In this document: in pieces, positions 23,501 through 33,612 of the stretch
How positions within the stretch are numbered: position 1 is the first letter of the stretch
Layout: every line of letters begins with the position of its first letter
Origin: Pythium myriotylum
Lineage: Eukaryota; Oomycota; Peronosporomycetes; Pythiales; Pythiaceae
Direction: 5' to 3'
Length of the DNA stretch: 64,000 nucleotides
NCBI GenBank assembly: GCA_023091665.1
Contig: JALJCQ010000008.1
Span: forward strand, 248,001 to 312,000
The notes under the pieces: model-generated
Told to the model about the DNA's origin: nothing
Database searches by the model: none
What the model saw: the letters and a program-made list of their open reading frames with translations, nothing else
Program-made: the position numbers and the translations under genes

Positions 23501-23705
23501 GCTTGTCGTCCTTGCCTGCGCTCGAGATCGCCGCACGTAGGCGTTGCAAGATCATCTGAACGAGGAGCCCATGGCGAACGAGAAAGCCGGGGTGTGGCGT
23601 CTTCTTGCCGAGAAAGAGATCGCCGACCAGGTTCGCCTCGTGGCGCATGTCCTTACGGAAGCGCGCGCGGTCGTTCCATGGATGCTCGTCGTCGGAGTCG
23701 CTCAT
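20560..23705 (-). pseudogene. Antisense gene of element A (aORF), broken by captured sequence
   Basis: Minus-strand gene in the same position as the B aORF, starting at ATG 23705, 144 bases from the 3' LTR. The N-terminal part (to about 22905) is acidic and then coiled-coil-like, ending in a block (YKALLGPTLLGYSRQ) similar to YEKLIGPVLLTGFRE of the B product. A foreign + strand fragment follows (22329-22904). The frame then continues with a block resembling B (LDPLAQVLQFVLEDM against LTPVFDHLVSRL) through acidic, Ser-rich sequence to frames 21878-22744, 21560-21847 and 20560-21540. The C-terminal block (RSRIFSMIRRLL, VDADFVLDPF, HPSHVCLERLRLKF) matches the C-terminus of the B protein. Several frame changes make it a pseudogene. 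Function unknown. Confidence 0.7.
22329..22904 (+). pseudogene. Captured fragment of a bZIP/M96-like regulatory gene
   Basis: A + strand frame of 191 codons beginning at ATG 22329, placed inside the antisense gene of element A. It has an acidic N-terminus (MEPDALLFLEDLAADTPE), a Ser/Pro/Ala-rich middle, then a basic stretch (KAKRKKPNRSPNYNPNRARNA) running into a heptad-like helix (LIYLRDKVAEMEQEL). That basic-region-plus-helix pattern resembles oomycete bZIP or mating-specific M96-like proteins. The helix is short and the frame stops soon after, so the fragment lacks the C-terminal part of such proteins. Codon usage is strikingly G+C rich and cleaner than that of the surrounding element. It may be a retro-captured host gene piece. 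I am sure that it is foreign to the aORF, less sure of the family. Confidence 0.6.
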
Positions 23706-23848
23706 GGTGCGCGCGGTTGGAGTCGAGTGGGAAGTGCGAAAGTGATTGACGAGAACACTGCGAAGGAAAGGTGACGTGAGAGGCGGCCGCTCCCAGAAGC
23801 TTCAACCGCTTGGTCGATTCCTGTCGACCGCTCAATTGAAGAGAGCGC

Positions 23849-25484
23849 TATGGTGGAGCGGCCCAATCCAGACGGGACGTGGCACACGCAGCTGCGGAGG
23901 ATGGGCCGACCCAGATTGAAGGGAGGCACCCAAGGCATTTGATGCAAGGTGATCAGGACTTCGGGTAACAATGGGCAACATCAAGGAGTCGGCATGAGTA
24001 TCGTCCGAAGCGGTGAACCGACCGACCGCCCAAGGGAGGGCAGGCGATCGGCGGGAAGTGTGTTGAACCAACCCAACGGCCAGGTGATCCGGCAGACGCC
24101 TTCAACCAGACGCACGGCCGCCGAGTGTCAAAGGAACACGAGAAGGGGCCCCGAAGCGCCTAGGCGATCGACCGGCTCGAACTACTGTGAGGCGATCGTC
24201 GAGATGCCCACCCGATCGGCCAAGCGATTCCCCGACCGCCAGGTCGACGTACGGATCGCCTAACATATCGACGGATCGGCTGAGACATCTACCGATCGGC
24301 TGATGATTAGACGGCACCCTGGTGGTTGCGCATACACTTGTAGGGTTGTAGGTTTAGGGGCGTGTACCCAGTGTGTGAATCAGATAGCGTAGGACTCTAG
24401 TAAGGCAGGAAAACTCCTAAGCAATAGACTCTGCATTTCGCGACCAAGTACACAAGTCCCCAAGACGTACAAGGGAGCGCAGGGCTCATGTAACGGGGTA
24501 CAAGGTTACACAAGTAGGTTAGGTTGTGTAGGTACATAACGTATGTGGTCCACTTAGGGGAAAAGTTACCCTAAGTAGTGACTCTCTTTTATTAGATTCA
24601 GTAGGTGATATCCCTGGGTATTAGATACCAGGGATATCAGGTATAGGGGGGATTATTCCCCAGGGGGATAATCCGAATACAGGCAGTTCGCCTTTTGCCA
24701 AGTCCTTGGCGCTCGTCGACAGGGGTCGACTCGGAGCGGCTGCTCACGCTTCCTCAAGCGCAGGTACTGTGTGCGGTCGTGGACCGTTACACTTGGTAGC
24801 ACTTGTCGTCAATCCGACGCCGACATCGTTATGTCCGAAGCTTCCGACTTCGTGATGGCGTCAAGCCATCCGACGCTGTCGCGTCAAGACCATCCGTACC
24901 TGGATGAGGCCCAGTGGGGCTATCTCCAGAAGATGGAGGCCATCAATGACCGTGCAAGTGTCATCGAGCTGCTCCGACGCGGCTCTGGCGAAGTCCTCGC
25001 CCATGTCGCGTGTTTTCGCGACTACGAGACAGCTCTCGAGAAGTATCTTCTCGACGTCGTGGCGTCCCGCGTATCTGCAACTCAGGCTGCCCAGCCAGCT
25101 CAGGTGCCGCCGACAGTCAGGTATGTGCCGTCGCCGGCACCTCCGGAACGTCCTAAGGCCGTGAAGGTTACGGTGTCCCCGTATTCGGGTGAAGAAAGCG
25201 ACAATCTTGCCTTCTGGCAACGCGAGATCGAGCTCGCCACAGCAGCCGGCTGCATCCGTGATGAACGGCAGAAGATCGCCTTTGCGATCTCGAACATGAC
25301 GGGCCGGGCGAAGATCTGGGCCCTCACGTGCGAGACGTCGCATCCCGGATGTTTTTCCGACTGGGCAACGCTTGCCAAGGCGATGTTCCAACCGCCAAAT
25401 GTGGCGCATCGCCAGCGAGCTGCGTTTCTCGCTTGTAAACGCTTGTAAACGACCGCGCACCGCCGCCACAACCGCGTTACCACA
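23849..25484 (+). repeat. 3' LTR of element A, interrupted by element C fragment
   Basis: The LTR starts at about 23849 (TATGGTGGAGCGG, compare TGTGGTAAAGCGG in B). Bases 24013-24488 match 1-488. At 24489 an element C LTR begins. LTR A resumes only as two short pieces at 25447-25484, which match 588-613 and 993-1005 and end in TTACCACA. Material corresponding to 489-587 and 614-992 is gone, so deletions accompanied the insertion. A 10-base direct duplication (GCTTGTAAAC) sits at the junction, 25431-25450. Confidence 0.8.
24489..25436 (+). mobile_element. Truncated element C copy (C'): LTR plus gag 5' part
   Basis: The LTR at 24489-24791 (TGTAACGGGG...ACCGTTACA) is the same family as those at 40950-41252 and 47827-48134. 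A primer-binding site beginning TTGGTAGCA follows, then a gag start at 24831 whose protein is nearly identical to the full element C gag for about 200 residues. Homology stops abruptly at 25436, and the frame closes at 25448. No 3' LTR is present. Confidence 0.9.
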
Positions 25485-26145
25485 CGACGGCGGATGAGCA
25501 GCCACGACGCACGAAGAGCGCTCCTTCGTCGCCTACGAGCGGCGGTAAGTCGAAGACGTCCGGCGGGGCCGCGACCAAGTCTCAAGCTGTTGATACTGCG
25601 AAGCCGTCGGGTCGCATGGGAGCCGACGCGCCGACCGCTGCCGGCGGTCGCACACCTTCGCCTCCAAGCAGTTTGGCGCCTCAAGGACCGACCACGCCCG
25701 GGCCCGCCAAGCCGTCGGCGGCTCCCTTGAGCCTGCTGCCTCCCACTACCGCTGGTGCGCCCCGTGTCGGGTCGACTGCTGAAGCTTCGAGCACCAGCCC
25801 AGGGAAGGCCGCTCCTGCACAGATCTAGCGCTGTTAGCTTGGTGGCAGTTTGGACGCCGTAGGAAATCGTCTTCGCAGATAATCGTAATGATCATTCCTT
25901 CTTCTCTTCTTCACTTGATCCATAGGCAGTCGAACTTGTCACCTTCATCCTTTCACGTCACGTTATACAATATGCATGTCCACCAAATGACTTGCCGGTG
26001 CCTCCCACCGGCCACAACCTCGCCGCAGTCAGCTAGTCAGGGCAACGACCTGACTAAGCCGGGCGTTAGTTACGCCAACTCGGAGCCGCACAGCATCGGA
26101 CGCCGCCTCCTGGACGGCGTTGATCACTGCGCAGCTGGCCGAGTA

Positions 26146-26568
26146 TTATTCCTCCTCTTCGACTTCGGCCGCCATCGCGGCAAAGCGTCCCTCGGCGCGC
26201 AGCTGTCGCTCATACTCCTCGATGAGGCTAGGCGCGTTAGTGTCGTCTTCGGCGATCCAGTCTGTCGTATCCCAGCCGACCCACATCACGTGGTACTCGC
26301 GGATAGGACGCCCCTGGCGAGCAGAGCGTACGCCGCGATGGCCGATAATCGTCTCGACCTCGTAATGTCCTTCGTCGTTGTCCGGCTCGAGCGAGTCTTC
26401 GGGAAGCAGCGCCTCGTCGAAGTCGAGCCGAGCCTCAGCTGGAACTTCCAGCTCTGTGACGGGGCGGTCTTCGAAGCTGCGCCACAGCTTCAAGCGCGAG
26501 ACGTGAACGGTGGGGAAGATACGATAAGCCGAGCCCTCGATCTCCAGCTTGACCAGGTGCGTGGCCGG
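26146..26568 (-). CDS. Chromodomain tail of B' pol
   Basis: Identical in translation to the chromodomain tail of element B (14030-14452): HYEVETIIGHRG, REYHVMWVGWD, LIEEYERQ. It is separated from the integrase by the same TGA. Confidence 0.82.
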   Translation of the reverse strand, partial: PATHLVKLEIEGSAYRIFPTVHVSRLKLWRSFEDRPVTELEVPAEARLDFDEALLPEDSLEPDNDEGHYEVETIIGHRGVRSARQGRPIREYHVMWVGWDTTDWIAEDDTNAPSLIEEYERQLRAEGRFAAMAAEVEEEE

Positions 26569-27860
26569 TCACTCTAGCACTCTAAATGGGCCGTGCCATA
26601 GATGTGCGAGCTTACGCGCAAAACCGGGCTTGACTTGGTCGATGTAGACCCACACCTTCGCGCCCGGGACTATCGCGGACGTTTCACCGCGAGCTGCTGA
26701 CTCGCTCGCCTCCCGACGCTCCTCCATCGCTTCGCGAAGTAGCCGAACTACGTCTTGCCGTGCCTTCTGGTACTGGATCTGGACGGCCGATCGCCATCGT
26801 CTCGCATCGGCGTGGCCGTCTTGGTCCGCCGTCGGCAGCACAGATTCGAGAGTCGTTCGAGGCTCCCACCCATGTAGCAGATAAAATGGTGAGTCGCCGC
26901 GGACGCGATCGTGACCCGAGTTGAGTGCAAACACGAGCCGTTCTGCGTAATCGTCCCAGTCTCTTTGCTGAGGATCGGACACATAGAGCTTGACGGCGTG
27001 GACGACCGTCTGTACCATTCGCTCCGTCATGCCGTTAGACTGAGGCCGATAGGCGAGCGTGGCACGACTCCTCTGGCCGATCAATCGATTGAACGCGCGG
27101 AAGACGGCCGACATAAACGCCGGCTCACGGTCGTGTCGAATGACTCGGCTCGCACCGAAGCGCCTATGCACGCAACGCTCGTAGGACTCCGCCACTTCTT
27201 GGGCCTCTCGAGATCGGTTTGCCGATACGATGACGAAGCCCGTATGCTGATCTACCCAAATTAAGAGCTCGGTGTTCCCGCGGTGCGACTTAGGCAATAA
27301 CGGTACGTGGTCCATGCCGACCACCTCGAATGGCCGAGTCGCGATGATATTCCCTGGCGACGGAACTTGAATCCGCGGCTGACTCTTGCCGGACTGGCAG
27401 TCTGGGCACGCAGCCACGTAGTCGCGAACGTCAGCGTACATAATCCTCCAGAATAGATAACGGCGGGCCTTCTCATACACGCGACTCACCCCTTGGTGGC
27501 CGCCAGCCAAGCTGACATGGTAGTTATGCAGAACTTCACGGTGTAGAGTAGACGGCACGACGAGACGGAGGCGCAGCTCGCGTCGCTCTCGATCCTTCGC
27601 CTTCTGGTAGCCGACGTAGTAGAGCAAGCCGTCGACGACCTCATACGATGGCGCGAGCTTCTCGCATGCAGCGCGCTCTTGGTCGCTGAGCGCAGCGACG
27701 TCGCCCGCGAGGAAGCGCTCGACGTTGGCGCTCCATCGTTCTTCGTCTTGCGCCGTCGAGATGCGCTCCGCGCGTAGTCGCTCGACCCACGCCGTGCTGG
27801 ACTCAACTGTCGGGTCCCGCGAAGTGTCCCACGGGCTTGCGCAGTCATCACGCTGGTCAA
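26569..27860 (-). pseudogene. Integrase of B'
   Basis: The clean frame 26569-27627 is identical in translation to 12971-14029 of B, including the HHCC zinc domain, the D-D-E residues and the same terminal TGA. It is a second copy of an already defective gene. Confidence 0.85.
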
Positions 27861-28444
27861 CGCCGAAGTGCGCACCGTCCGCCCTGGCTATGTTCGCGTT
27901 ATCACTGATTGCGATACCGGATTCGTCATCATCTGGCCGTGTCGCTCCTTGATGATGCGCACCGCGCCTGTCTATGTCCGTTGGGGTACATCACTGAATC
28001 TTCGACTGACTCTCGAGCGTTGGCGACGCGTCCATCGGTGCCGTTCTCAGTTGTAGCCATCGCATCAGCAGGCAGACGTTCGTTGATAGCTGGACGCTCG
28101 CACACTGCTGGACGATCGACGGAATCGTCGGGAGCTTCGCTGCCGACTGCTGGAAGATCGAACGCGACTCGCCGGCTTGGGTCGCTTGTGGACGCCCCGT
28201 CGCTCGTGTTCCCACGCCAGACTTCACGACGCTGGCGTGTTTGAACGCCCCGGCTGTTCGCCATACGTGCGCCCGTGCGCCCTGTCGCTCCGTCAACGTC
28301 TTCGTTGAGCTCTGTCGACTGTGGCGATGCCGCAGCTCTCTCGACTCCGCTATTTTCGCCTGTGCGTCACCGGAGACGCCCGTGAGCTCGACCACCGCTT
28401 CTCGCTTGCCCTTCGGCCTCCTCATGCTGTCGGGTCGCGTCTTG

Positions 28445-28810
28445 TGAGATGGATCCGTGGAAATGCAAAGTGAGCTTCCGACCAAGCTTTCCTGTTGGAA
28501 GCATCCCAAAGCGAGAGAGGCAGTTGAGTGATAGGAGAGATGCAGTTGAGTGACAGTAGAGAGATGCAGTTGAGTGATATTGATCACTTCTGATGGAGAA
28601 CTGTCGAATATGACCAGGCTATCACTCGCCACTTCGCGGTCCGTGAGTGAATAGAACGTAGTAGCAGCAACGTTTTCTGCATCTTTCTCTATCACTCATG
28701 GACGATTTCTGATGGAGAACAGTCGAATACGATCAAGCTGTCACTCGTCACTTGGCGGTCCGTGAGTGAATAGAACGTAGTAGCAGCAACGTCGTTGTGA
28801 TTTTTTACTC
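28445..28810. repeat. Short tandem and direct repeats
   Basis: Three copies of a GAGATGCAGTTGAGTGA-like unit lie near 28515-28580. Two direct repeats of about 90 bases follow (about 28588-28676 and 28705-28795), each containing TCTGATGGAGAAC, a GGTCCGTGAGTGAATAG block and GTAGTAGCAGCAACG. No ORF is convincing. They may be the end of an unrecognised transposon. Confidence 0.55.
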
Positions 28811-28860
28811 GAATGTAGTAGTTGGCAGGCCAAGGCATTTCGCAAGAATCGACATCGCAC

Positions 28861-29224
28861 ATGTCTGGCCTCCACAATCATTATTTCAACTTGATCGGTG
28901 CCATACGATCGATTGCAGACGTCGGCGAACCTACCGACCTATCGCCTATTAACCGTCGCATTTGCTTCCTCTGTGCTGAGGCTGTCGAGAACGACACGGA
29001 GTTCACACTTGTGCGACCCTCCTCTGACACCTCGTGAGTCGAGTTCACGAGCGCTCTTTCATTGGTAATTAATCTTTCAGTTTCGTCCAATTACATTTAA
29101 GAAAAAGCACTGTCAGTCCCATTCTCTAGTGATAATTTCTTGAAACTGTTTTGTCAGATCACGGTGGAGTACAGTGATAGAGTCAAAAAGAGGGAGACGT
29201 CTAATAGTTTGTGCAAGATTATAT
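28861..29224 (+). pseudogene. Gene fragment with possible intron, cut by solo LTR
   Basis: ATG 28861 opens a 58-codon frame with a possible zinc-finger start (RRICFLCAEAV). It reaches a good 5' splice site (GTGAGT, 29033); a pyrimidine-rich TTTTGTCAG lies at about 29149-29157. The segment after it stays open up to the solo LTR insertion at 29225. Removing the LTR and one ATAT copy lets one frame continue about 40 bases beyond 30291. The CxxC pattern recalls BED-type fingers of hAT-like transposases, but this is weak. It may be a host gene or a transposase remnant. Confidence 0.3.
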
Positions 29225-30287
29225 TGTGGTGGAGAGGGTCGGCACAAATCACAGCACAGCGACTGCTCGTGACTGCTGACCCCTCACCAACAGGCCTTCA
29301 GATTCTTGGAGCTGGGTGGTAACCACTGGCGTTACACCCCGCGTGAAGTCGCTGTGGGGGTGAACCGTGGGCTGATATCTGCCGCCGGAAGTCGGGGAGG
29401 GAGCCAGAGGGTCGTGAAGCCTCTGGGGTTCCGACAACTGTAGCCCGCTAGGAGACCGTCTAGCAGAACTGGTCGGAGGGGTCGTACGGGCCGAGAAACT
29501 CACCTGCTCAACACGCAGGGGCTCGGTGCACTTGTGCGCAGCCGGTGGGACCGGGCTGCGGCTTCCTTGGGCGTATTCGCCTGGCGCAGAGGCACCAGAG
29601 AACGTAGCACTCCTCGGATCGTGGCGGGGGGACAATCCCACCGGCGCACACGACCTTGCCTTGACTTGCGCAGCCGACGCCGCTGGCAGACTTGCTCCAG
29701 CGCTTCAAATCGGCTGCTCCTTGAGCGGTTCTTCGGCTTCCTCCGACTGCAATAGCCAGAGTCCACCGGGTCTTCTTTAACGTCACCTCCTGCTGGTGAC
29801 GGCGAGCCTTGGTATCGACGTTCCTCGCCAAGTCTTGCGGCTTGCTTGCGGACTTGACGGTGAAAATGGAAGTCCATTACCTTGGCCGTTACCGGCTATC
29901 CTAAGTGCGAATCTAAGCCAGGTTCGGCTGCCTAAGTTCGGAACCGGCTTCGGACCGGCTCCCTGCTGACTCTATCACCCACTATCCCTGCTGAACTCCT
30001 GGCCTGATTCTACCCATCTGACACTGATTACGCCCCTTACAATTGGACGAGACGCAGACTCAGATCGGCTCTGATCGGCAGCCCATATTAGCCAATCGGC
30101 CACGGGGATCAGAAATACCGGTTTTGACCGGCTGAACCGTTGATACCGGTACAGAACGGTCACCACCCCCGCGAACGTACTAATATCAGTTAGCCTACAG
30201 GTATCTCTCTCTTCTGGGCCGTTCCAGAATAGTTGGGGGGTGCTCTGTTCCACATCGCCTGTCCCAGAGACCAGCCGCTTTACCACA
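29225..30287 (-). repeat. Solo LTR of the A/B superfamily
   Basis: On the minus strand it begins TGTGGTAAAGCGGC (right edge 30287) and ends in TACCACA (left edge 29225). The four bases ATAT stand on both sides (29221-29224 and 30288-30291). It is homologous along its length to the 1001-base LTR of B, with clear divergence, so it is an older insertion reduced to one LTR by recombination. It has the conserved CGTCACC/GGTGACG inverted repeat at 29781-29801. Confidence 0.92.
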
Positions 30288-30291
30288 ATAT

Positions 30292-30799
30292 CGTTAGGTA
30301 CGATTGTTCTTCCAGGAAGGATGATTCATCGGACCTGAAGAACTACTGTGGATTTGCGCCTGTTTGTGTCCGTCAAATGGAGGGATGTAACCAGGTTACA
30401 TTTCGTATACGATGATGATGATGATGCCGGTGGAGTCTATTGAGTTCAACTATGTGAATCCTAATTTACATTTCGTATACGTTGAGGCTTCCCTCGCTAT
30501 TGAACGTCTAGAATACAAAAACCAAAGCCTGTGCCGGTGCCACTGCCATTGCTGGTACCAGGGCCGCAGCTAATCTCAGCCTAGACGATCGGCGTCCCTC
30601 CCGCGTCCGCTCCCGTGCCCGTGCCGGAAACTCTGAAGGACGCGGCAACACCGCCTCGACGGGGGAGTCTACATCGATGTTTCGGTTATACGTAGCAGAC
30701 AAACAAACCTGGAGCCAAGACATGCAGACAGAGACATGAACAGAATCGACGCACCTCGCGTAACAAGTGACGAGCCGACCCGTCCGCTTCTCGCCAAGG
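30292..30799. other. Non-coding stretch with a duplicated 16-mer
   Basis: TTACATTTCGTATACG occurs twice, at 30396-30411 and 30466-30481, the first followed by a short GAT repeat. The rest has no supported gene. Confidence 0.4.
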
Positions 30800-31794
30800 A
30801 CACCTGGTACGACGTCATGAAGACCGCGTACTGTCTCGGCATCAACTTTTTCGACTCGGCCGAGATCTACAACGACGGCCGCGGCGACGAGTTCATGGGG
30901 TAAGCCATCCAGCGCGGCATCGAGGAAGGCGTCTGGACCCGTGAAGACCTCGTGCTCACGGCCAAGATGTCGCTCGGGCGCAAGGGGGAGTACGACTCGG
31001 GACAGAACGGCATCGGCAACTCGCGCAAGCACCACGTGGAGGGCATCAAGCGGACGCTCGAGGACATGCAGGTCGAGTTCGTCGACGTCGTGTTCAGCCA
31101 TCGAGGAGAGCAGTTCACTCCCATCGAGGAAGTCGTGCGCGCCATGAACTTCATCATCAGCCAAGGATGGGCCTCCTACTGCGGTACCAGCGAGAGGTCC
31201 TCCACCGATATCCAGAAGGTGTGCGACATCGCCGACCGTCTCGCATGATCCGTCCCATCACGGAGCAGCCACAGTGCAACATGTTCGAGCGCGACAAGGT
31301 CGAGCATGAGTTGGTGGACCTCTTCACCAAGTGCAAGCTGGGTATCGACCGTGTGGTCTCCACTCGCCGGTGGTGTGCTCACGGGCAAGTACAGCCAAGG
31401 GATCCCGAGCGACTCGCGCATGACCGCGGCTGCTCTTCGTGAGTTCGCTGGCGAGTTCGAGGTTAAGGTTGAGAAGTCTCGCGACTTGCAGGAGATTGCC
31501 GACCGCCTCGGATGCACGCTGGCGCAGCTGTCGATCGCCTGGGCCGCCTTCAATCCGAACGTGTCCACGGTCATGCTGGGTGCTCGCAACGCTGAGTAGC
31601 TCATCAGGATCGTCAAATCGATCGAGTTTGTGGACAAGATTTCTCCAGAAATCAAAGCGGAGATCGACGCGATCGTCCAGTTTGTGCCCAAGCGTGCCTC
31701 CAACGACTGGTGGTACACGAGCCGTAGGCGGTACGTGCGGGGTGACCACTCGGTTCCAGCGTGGGGCAACCCGATGGGCAAGCCGAAGGCATAG
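30800..31794 (+). pseudogene. Aldo-keto reductase (Kv-beta-like) pseudogene
   Basis: Translated pieces in three frames follow the aldo-keto reductase barrel in order: GINFFDSAEIYNDGRGDE (strand with the catalytic Asp and Tyr), a Lys-containing LTAKMSLGRKG, VDVVFSHRGEQFTPIEEVVRAM, ISQGWASYCGTSE, EQPQCNMFERDKVE, SPLAGGVLTGKYSQGIP and AQLSIAWA. The order and wording are closest to the potassium-channel beta subunit type, NADPH-dependent reductases. Lesions: TAA at 30901-30903, frame loss near 31247 and again near 31350, and TAG at 31597-31599; the C-terminal tail ends at TAG 31792. The N-terminal part is missing. The product cannot be made. Confidence 0.82.
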
Positions 31795-33612
31795 GAGGCG
31801 GCCCGTCGTGTGTGATGTCTTGGGTAGTTGCAGGCCACTCAATCCTGTTGTTGTAGGTCGGGAGATTCTAAGACATGCACCTCCTTGGGCCTTGCGATCC
31901 ATGAAATACACGTACAATCAAAGATTCTCGTGGGCCGTGCATTTATTCGCGTTGACTTTTGTTTGATGTAATGATCATTGTAATTGAGCATTGTCAGAAA
32001 AGAAGCAAAAAAAATAAGAAAAAGGAGAGATGAAGAAGAGAACGAACACAACCGATGATTCATCCGTCCATCTTCGTGTAGTTCTCCATGCCCCTGTGTA
32101 GTAGACTAGATGGATTGATCGCTGGATCGAATGATGGACCAGCGCAACGACGGATTTGATGGACATGGACAATGGATGGATGGAGTCACCGATGGACCGG
32201 TGGACCGATGGATACAGGCCAATGGTGGGATGGATCGATTGATAGACAGAATGATGGATCGACCCGCGGTCTAGCACTCAAAAGAGCTTTGGGTGGGGTC
32301 ACACTGAATATCGTGGCGCCTCGGCTCTTCGAGCGTATTTTTTCTGCGACCGATGCACCTCTCTCTCCTTTTTCTCCTTAGTTTTCAGGGTGCACAATGT
32401 TGTGGTAGACAGTGTCGTGATGGGAGTGTGAAAGCCGAGCCAGTGGGTTGGGTTTCGCGCTTGTACAGGATCAGCGAGTACGCTATTCGGATTCACCCGT
32501 TCAACACAATAGACTTCAATTCATCAGCAGCAAAACGCATGGTCACCCCAGGTCTCGTTTTCAGATCTCGTATTCGTGAGCTAGATTCTTGAGTAGATTG
32601 TTGACTCGATCACTGCATTCAATGTTTGACTTTTTTATATCGTGTAGTGTAAGTTCTTGGTACGGGCTGGGTAGCTCAGTGCGTAGCGCGGGGTAGTGCG
32701 AGCATGGCATGGAGTCGCTGCCGCAGTCGCCGTCGCCGTCCTTGTAAACAGCGGACTCTATGCATGCTTCGAAATGATCATTTTGTAAACCAATCATTTC
32801 GAAGGTGAGATCTCAGGCCAATGGCTTGCACAATGAGGTTTGTTGGCGAATGGATCGCAGAATGAGATACTTGGAATTAACCGTTCTGTTGGCCGCATAG
32901 CTAGATCATGTATGAACCCTACGTAAACCCGGGGACCATCACGTTATGCTGCCGAGAGACAAAGGCTCGCTAAACAAAGGACTTCCTCAACATCTCTGGT
33001 ATGACTGAATAATTATCCGTGAAAGGGAAAGAGGAAAAAGGATTGTGGGTCCTTGCTGCGCATAAATGAAAATTAATTTTGCTACATGAATGAGATTTTA
33101 CGAATTGTTTTGTACCAGTATGTGCCAATTTCAGCGAACGACGTTCCCATTGGATGATATACAGAAGTGGAGAATGGGGCTTCGACCAGTTAGCAGCCCA
33201 GCACAGCGGTGATGTTCTCTAGTAAGTAGTGATACTAAGACCTCGTGTCGTATCCAACATGTGGTCGTAATACAGTGGTTGTATCTCGGGGCAAATCGGA
33301 CCGGGTCCAAACAGCACTGATAGGCCAATTTCGGACCCAGTGGACACAAGTGAGATACCCGATTGAAGGTCCCTGTGCAAGTGTCCCATGTCGTTTTTTT
33401 TTCTAATAAAAGACACAACACCGCGTAATTATACGCCTCCGTCGTTTTTGCTGTGCAAAAAGACTCCGTCGGGAATCGATCATAAACCGACGCACACGTC
33501 AAGAAAAATGAAAAAACCGACGCGGCAACACAAACTGTCACGTCAAAAAATGCATAGAATACGACGGGTCGTTCTCTTTCTCTAAACCGACGCTGCCACT
33601 TTCGAATTGAAA
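31795..33612. other. Gene-free stretch with low-complexity DNA
   Basis: No coding frame with recognisable protein character was seen. A degenerate GGAT/GATG-rich tract lies at about 32100-32270. A 19-base motif (ATGTGGTCGTAATACAGTG) at 33259-33277 recurs elsewhere in the window. From about 33385 to 33600 there are A/T-rich repeats with CCGACGC and AAAAGAC motifs like those of the arrays beyond the next gene. Confidence 0.5.

Larger units (their letters stand above)
1..25484 (+). mobile_element. Element A: decayed Ty3/gypsy chromovirus, interrupted
   Basis: This is an LTR retrotransposon with the order 5' LTR (cut by the window edge), gag, protease, RT, RNase H, second RNase H, integrase, chromodomain, antisense gene and 3' LTR. 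It is split by the younger element B at 8221-18760. Continuity across B is shown by the integrase reading frame, which stops at 8220 and resumes at 18765 with the expected GPF/Y-type segment followed by a chromodomain. The 3' LTR (from 23849) matches bases 1-488, so the 5' LTR should begin about 164 bases before the window. All major ORFs carry frameshifts or stops, so this copy cannot be autonomous. The combination of chromodomain and two RNase H domains recalls the oomycete 'Archon' type chromoviruses; that group name is from memory and not tested. Confidence 0.88.
25485..28436 (-). mobile_element. Inverted partial copy of element B (B')
   Basis: On the minus strand this mirrors 12162-15104 base for base, with coordinates summing to 40598 throughout. 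It contains the 3' end of the antisense gene (25485-25828, + strand), the spacer, the chromodomain (26146-26568), the integrase (26569-27627 and upstream) and part of the linker. It shares the premature TGA of the B integrase. Identity is essentially complete from 25494 to about 28355, then drops over the last 80 bases. The left edge abuts the 3' LTR of A, so A probably inserted into B'. The right edge (28436) is an abrupt loss of homology without LTR. Confidence 0.88.
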
